Assembly: GCA_043228905.1 (NCBI GenBank)
Contig: JBHGNT010000015.1
Span: 7,440,001 to 7,504,000 of the forward strand
DNA length: 64,000 nucleotides
Source of the DNA: Azolla caroliniana
Taxonomy: Eukaryota > Polypodiophyta
Reading direction: 5' to 3'
The notes below the pieces were generated by a model that saw nothing but the letters and a program-made list of their open reading frames with translations, was not told where the DNA came from and ran no database searches. The position numbers and the translations under genes were made by a program. Positions 60,018 through 64,000 of this stretch are shown here, piece after piece; within the stretch, counting starts at the first letter, position 1; every line of letters starts with the position of its first letter.

Positions 60018-61069
60018 CTAGTCGGCAAGGGTCTTGTCCTCCATGAAGATAATATCTCGACTTCGGAAAACCTTCTTGTCGATCGGGTCCCACACTCGGT
60101 AGCCGAACTCATCATCGCCGTATCTGAGGAATATGCATGGCCGGGTCTTTGGATCCAATTTTCCTCTCCGGTCCTTAGCAACATGCACATACGCGAGACA
60201 CCCGAACACCTTCAGGTGCCGATTGGACACTTCCTTACCGGTCCATACTCTCTGCGGCGTGTCTCCATCCAAGGGTACTGAGGGTGACCTGTTTATCACA
60301 TATGTCGTTGTCGATAGTGCCTCAACCCAAAACGTCTTGGGTAACTTTGCATGTGCTAGCATACTCCAGACCCTCTCCATTATGGTTTGGTTCATCCTCT
60401 CGGCCAACCCGTTTAATTCCGATGTCTTTGGCATGGTAATTCAAGCCGGATTCCCTTCGAGCGGCAATACTCCTCGAACTACCCCCCCCCCCCCCCCCCC
60501 TATTCACCTCCGTTATCTACTCGAACCGCCTTCAGCTTCCGGCCGGTTTCTCTTTCCACTTTCGCATGGAGCTCCTTTAAGACGGATAACACCTGATCCT
60601 TCGTCTTCAGTGGTGTGGCCCACAGCTTCTAGCTGTGGTCATCTATGAACGTCATGAAGTACTGCGATCCGGCATGTGACTTCGTGTCCACTTGACACAC
60701 ATCGGTATGCACCAACTCCAGTGGTGCATTCCATCTGATCGGTGGCCTTGATCGGAAGGAGGTCCGGCTTTGCTTACCAGCCAGGCAGTCGGTGCACCTC
60801 TCAAGATGCACATCCTTAACCAGAATGAGGTTGTTTTCGGCAAGCCTCTTCATCCCCTTCTCACTCATGTGACACAATCTTTTGTGCCATAGCTCACCGG
60901 CAGTGTCGAATGCCACGTTCACTTCTTCCAGGCATAACCAGACATTCATCAGGTACAACGTGTTGACTTTCTGGGCCCAAGCCACTATCAGGCACCCTTT
61001 GCTGAATTTCATGACACCGTTCCGGATGCTACCCGTGTAGCCTTCATCATCTAACTGACCGGCTGACAT
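60018..61069 (-). pseudogene. Copia pre-integrase and integrase, complete family C element
   Basis: 61069-60629 holds the pre-integrase zinc-binding part (LWHKRLCHMSEKGMKRL, CTDCLAGKQSRTSF) and the start of the core (HTDVCQVDTKSHAGSQYFMT). The frame stops at a TAG after FIDDHS. 60434-60018 holds the rest: LNGLAERMNQTIMERVW, FWVEALSTTTYVINRS and DEFGYRVWDPIDKKVFRSRD. Between them lies a 19-base G run at the VDNGG site. It would insert the DNA copy into the genome; here it is broken twice. Confidence 0.9.
60482..60500. repeat. Poly-C run of 19 bases
   Basis: A pure homopolymer (poly-G on the coding strand) replacing the codons after VDNGG of the family C integrase. Unusual length for this base. 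Confidence 0.9.
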
Positions 61070-61199
61070 CCTTCAGCAGCAACTTGCATCCGGTTGGTGT
61101 TGTCAGCCACACGTCTCCTATGCTGACAATTCGGCATGTACCTTCATTCCCCATCCGGACACAGTCGTGCTCACCAGCTGTGTAGGATGAGAAGCATTT

Positions 61200-62144
61200 C
61201 TAGTCCGGGGTTAGGTGGAACGATGCTCCGAAATCAATAACCCATGTTGTCTCGTCGCCGGCAAGGTTCAACTCACTCTCCTTGGTGATGAGCATCAACT
61301 CTTCTTCACTTGCCACGATTGCTGTTGTTCCCTTCCGGTCCGGTCCCCTCCGGTCTTTACCGTTCCGGTTCGGTGACTGCTTCAAATTGGTACTGTTTGT
61401 TTCCTTTTCTTTCCGGAGATACCGACAGTTCTTCTGGAAGTGCCCCGGCTTCCCACAGTAGAAGCAAGTGGGCCTTCCCCTTGACTTTGACCGTGTCCCC
61501 GACTTTTCCCGGTTCCTTTGTCTTCCGCGTTCCGATTCGGTAAGGAACACTTTGGAGTCGGAGCTCGTATCCTTGTCTTTCCGACGCGCCTCCTCATCTA
61601 GCAAGCTCGACTTGACTCTTGCCAAGGATAAATGTTTCCCTTCCGGCTCGGCGTTGCCCAAAGTGACAACTAATGTCTCCCAGCTATCCGGGAGGGAACC
61701 GAGCAGGACTAATGCTAGTACCTCATCGGCGAGAGGTACTTCCAACGATGTTGCCTGGTGAATCAGCCCCTGGAAGGCATTCATGTGCTCCGCCATGCTG
61801 GAGCCATCTTGGTACCGGAGTCTTACTAGCTTCGGAAATACCGAAACCTGATTAACAACATTTTTGTTCTGAAACATAATGCCGATCTTCTCCCAGAGCT
61901 CATGAGCCTTGCTCTCTTCATTGAAGTTGTTGCATAGGTTCATGTCGATGAAGCGCCGTATGTATGTAGTTGTCTTCATGTGCATCACCTCCCATATCGT
62001 GGCATCGATCTTGTCCGGTCTCTTGTCCTCGAACTGAACCGGGAACCAAAGATCTTTAACCACGAGCATGTCCCTCATCTTCGACTTCCACACTGAGTAG
62101 TTGGAGCCGGTGAGCTTGAACATGCCTCCTAGCGAATCTTCCAT
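61200..62144 (-). CDS. Copia gag and protease start, complete family C element
   Basis: A 314-aa open frame, the best preserved retroelement ORF in the window. It starts MEDSLGGMFKLTGSNYSVWK. A UBN2-type gag domain covers about residues 10-200 (LRYQDGSSMAEHMNAFQGL; LVLLGSLPDSWETLVVTL). A basic linker leads to the zinc knuckle CFYCGKPGHFQKNC (C-x2-C-x4-H-x4-C, complete) at about 227-240. The protease entry WVIDFGASFHLTPD follows near the end; the usual DSGA reads DFGA. A TAG then cuts the polyprotein. Gag could perhaps still be made; the start is 31 bp inside the LTR, with a primer site variant TAGTATCAAAGC between. Confidence 0.88.
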   Translation of the reverse strand: MEDSLGGMFKLTGSNYSVWKSKMRDMLVVKDLWFPVQFEDKRPDKIDATIWEVMHMKTTTYIRRFIDMNLCNNFNEESKAHELWEKIGIMFQNKNVVNQVSVFPKLVRLRYQDGSSMAEHMNAFQGLIHQATSLEVPLADEVLALVLLGSLPDSWETLVVTLGNAEPEGKHLSLARVKSSLLDEEARRKDKDTSSDSKVFLTESERGRQRNREKSGTRSKSRGRPTCFYCGKPGHFQKNCRYLRKEKETNSTNLKQSPNRNGKDRRGPDRKGTTAIVASEEELMLITKESELNLAGDETTWVIDFGASFHLTPD

Positions 62145-62174
62145 TTTCTGTGTCGTTTCGCTTTGATACTAGAT

Positions 62175-62744
62175 TGACAATAATATGCGGAATAATGCTC
62201 GGCAACAACCGAGACTTCAATCACTTCTTTAGAATCACAACCATAGAAGAAATGGGCAATGAAGGTAAATGCACATATACATCGACAATATGAGAGAGAG
62301 TACACAGTATGTTAACGTGCAAAACCCGGAGAGGGTAAAACCACAGGAGCCCACAGACTCCAAAGTATCACTACGCCAAGGAATACAACAGGGAGCACAG
62401 AGACAACAACCTCTTGCTCTCAAGCTTCGCTTGGCGGCGGTTACAGTAGAGACACACTCTCTGTATCGTTCTCTCTCTCTCTCTCTCTATTACGCTCTGT
62501 ACACTAGTTACACCAATAACTCTATACAACAAAAGTAACGACAACAACTTATCACACTGTTTGCCCTAGGTCATATTTATACTAATATGAATTTCGGGTT
62601 ATTTACAAATATAGCCCTCGTGGGCTCTCTGGAACATATTTACATATATGTCCCTTCCTCCGGTGAGAGGTTCTCACTGGGCCTTCATCATCCGGTTCTC
62701 ACCGGGCCTTCATCATCCCATCTGGAGGGACCGAAATCCTAACA
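62175..62744 (-). repeat. 5' LTR, complete family C copia
   Basis: 570 bp partner of 57534-58130, with the same ends tgacaataatatgc and gaaatcctaaca on the plus strand. It is followed by the GTTTC target duplication and then by the resumed family A LTR. Confidence 0.93.
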
Positions 62745-62792
62745 GTTTCTGTGTTCGGTTTTCTATTGTTTCTACACGCTGTTCTTTTCACA
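62745..62792 (+). repeat. Family A 5' LTR, last 43 bp, with right target duplication
   Basis: 62745-62749 is GTTTC. 62750-62792 completes the LTR, ending ctgttcttttcaca. Joined to 57134-57533 it gives 443 bp, equal to the LTR at 680-1122. Confidence 0.88.
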
Positions 62793-62804
62793 TGGTATCA
62801 GAGC
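62793..62804 (+). promoter_or_regulatory. Primer binding site, family A copia
   Basis: TGGTATCAGAGC directly after the LTR end, identical to the site at 668-679. Confidence 0.9.
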
Positions 62805-62881
62805 ACGAGGGTTGAAAACCTTTGCAGTCGACCTTACTCAAAGAAGAAAACCTAACCTTTGTAAAGAACAGGAAAAACAAA

Positions 62882-64000
62882 ATGGATAGGGGCATGGCTA
62901 GCTCGCTTCCAACAGAGAAGCTCGACAGAAACAACTACACGTCTTGGTCTTACAAGATGCACCAGTACCTTCTCAGGCACGGTGACGGGAGCTATGTCAA
63001 CGGAGCAAATGACACAACACCTGATTCCACACACAAAGACTTCCCGGGTTGGGAACAGTCAGCGAGCAGATTCCTCTACTGCTTCGTGTCTTTGTGGGCG
63101 AACAACTTCTAAGCTACATTCGAGATGCAAAAACGCCGAAAGATGCTTGGGGAAATCTGGAGAAGATTTTTGCTGCAAGCACTAAAGCTAGGAAGCTTCA
63201 ACTCCGATAGGAGTTGAGAAACTTACGACAACGTGACTTGTCATTGGCTGATTACACCTCAAAGATCAAAGAGATATGCGACTCCTTAGCCTCTATCCAT
63301 GTGAACGTCGAGGAAGGCGAGATGGTGCAGAACTGTCTCGGGCGACTGTCGTCGAGGTTCGGAGTGTTCCGAACTACTGTGTGTACACGGGAGAATACAC
63401 CTTCCTTTTTCGACCTACAATGAATGCTCCTTATAGAGGAGAACCACGTGAGGGTGTCAACGAGCACGCACACTGACAACAAGATGTTGTACACGGAGGG
63501 AGATAGGCCCCGTGGCGGATGAGGCAAGTCAGTGCGCAATGGAGGCGGCCGACGGGACCAAGGAAGAAGGCACCAAAGTGATGTGACAACAATTCTGGAC
63601 CCTCCGGAAACAGGGGGAGTCGAGGCGATGAGAACTGGCAAGGGAAATCCGCCGCAGAATGCTGGTACTGTGGCAAGAAAGGCCACAGGGAGAGCGAGTG
63701 CTGGAAAAAGCACGCCGATTTGGAGAGAACCGGGTCCAGATCAGGTTCCGCATAGACCGACAAAGGAAATCGGCAGCGATAGTAGTACGCCGAAGGATCC
63801 GGAAAAGCCGGAAAAGGATCAGCCTTTGTGACGAGACACGAAGCAAACTCGATGAAGAAGATCACCCCGAAGTCGGACGAGGTGTGGTACGTCGACTCCG
63901 GCGTGTCAAACCACATGACGTGCCACAAGGAGTGGTTCTCATACCTGGAAAAACCGATGCAACCGGGAGTAGTCGCAATCGGAGACAACACTCCGCATTC
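62882..64000 (+). pseudogene. Copia gag and protease, family A, runs off the window
   Basis: Starts at ATG 62882 (MDRGMASSLPTEKLDRNNYT, then SWSYKMHQYL). A frameshift near 63090 moves to YIRDAKTPKDAWGNLEKIF, a stop sits before 63214, and the gag domain continues in LADYTSKIKEICDSLASIHV. The zinc knuckle CWYCGKKGHRESEC is in another frame at about 63661. Protease WYVDSGVSNHMTCHKEWF lies near 63885, with Asp-Ser-Gly kept but Val in place of the usual Ala/Thr. This is the interior of the element whose LTR was split by family C. Pol would follow outside the window. Confidence 0.88.

Noticed and set aside
63252-63713. Long minus-strand frames opposite the family A gag
   Set aside because: Shadows of the gag and zinc-knuckle coding strand, with no independent evidence.

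Overview
This window is plant nuclear DNA, most likely from a vascular plant with a large, repeat-rich genome. It has intron-containing genes with GT-AG splice sites, plant-type Ty1/copia and Ty3/gypsy retrotransposons, plant LINEs, microsatellites and a long satellite array. I cannot name the species.

Two probable host genes lie close together and converge. The first (3542-9620, +) is an eight-exon gene for a rhodanese-like protein of the TrhO/UPF0176 family, close to plant STR7. Every exon joins in frame, giving 516 aa. The second (10461-11715, -) is a two-exon model for a small secreted precursor. It has a TATA box, a signal peptide and a C-terminal 13-residue motif that resembles the RGF/GLV/CLEL root growth peptides. 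This is the most interesting gene candidate, although its splice acceptor is weak.

Nearly everything else is mobile or repetitive DNA. 1-1615 holds the 5' end of a minus-strand copia element (family A) that broke into the leader of another (family E). 12.2-15.2 kb is a decayed gypsy element. 15.5-20.4 kb is a LINE (LINE-1) split by a second, 5'-truncated LINE (LINE-2), with a 17-bp target duplication. 20.4-25.8 kb is a decayed family A copia element broken by a minus-strand family C copia. 26,089-37,168 is an array of 20 near-identical 554-bp units. 37.2-42.2 kb is gene-poor, with small repeats and a LINE scrap. 42,274-45,161 is a family E copia with both LTRs but no protease, RT or RNase H. 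A 30-bp minisatellite follows at 45.3-46.0 kb. 46.3-52.2 kb is a family A element with a family B copia lodged in its 5' LTR. 52.5-54.1 kb is another nested wreck, and 54.8-55.4 kb is an unrecognised coding-like remnant. 56.6-64.0 kb is a stack of three: a gypsy gag entered by family A, whose LTR was then entered by a complete family C copia with a GTTTC target duplication.

Family names A, B, C and E are local labels based on shared LTR sequence in this window. Family A LTRs begin TGTTGAGA and two copies measure 443 bp. Family A elements carry an extra conserved charged ORF between RNase H and the 3' LTR. I saw no intact autonomous element: every pol has stops, frameshifts or deletions.
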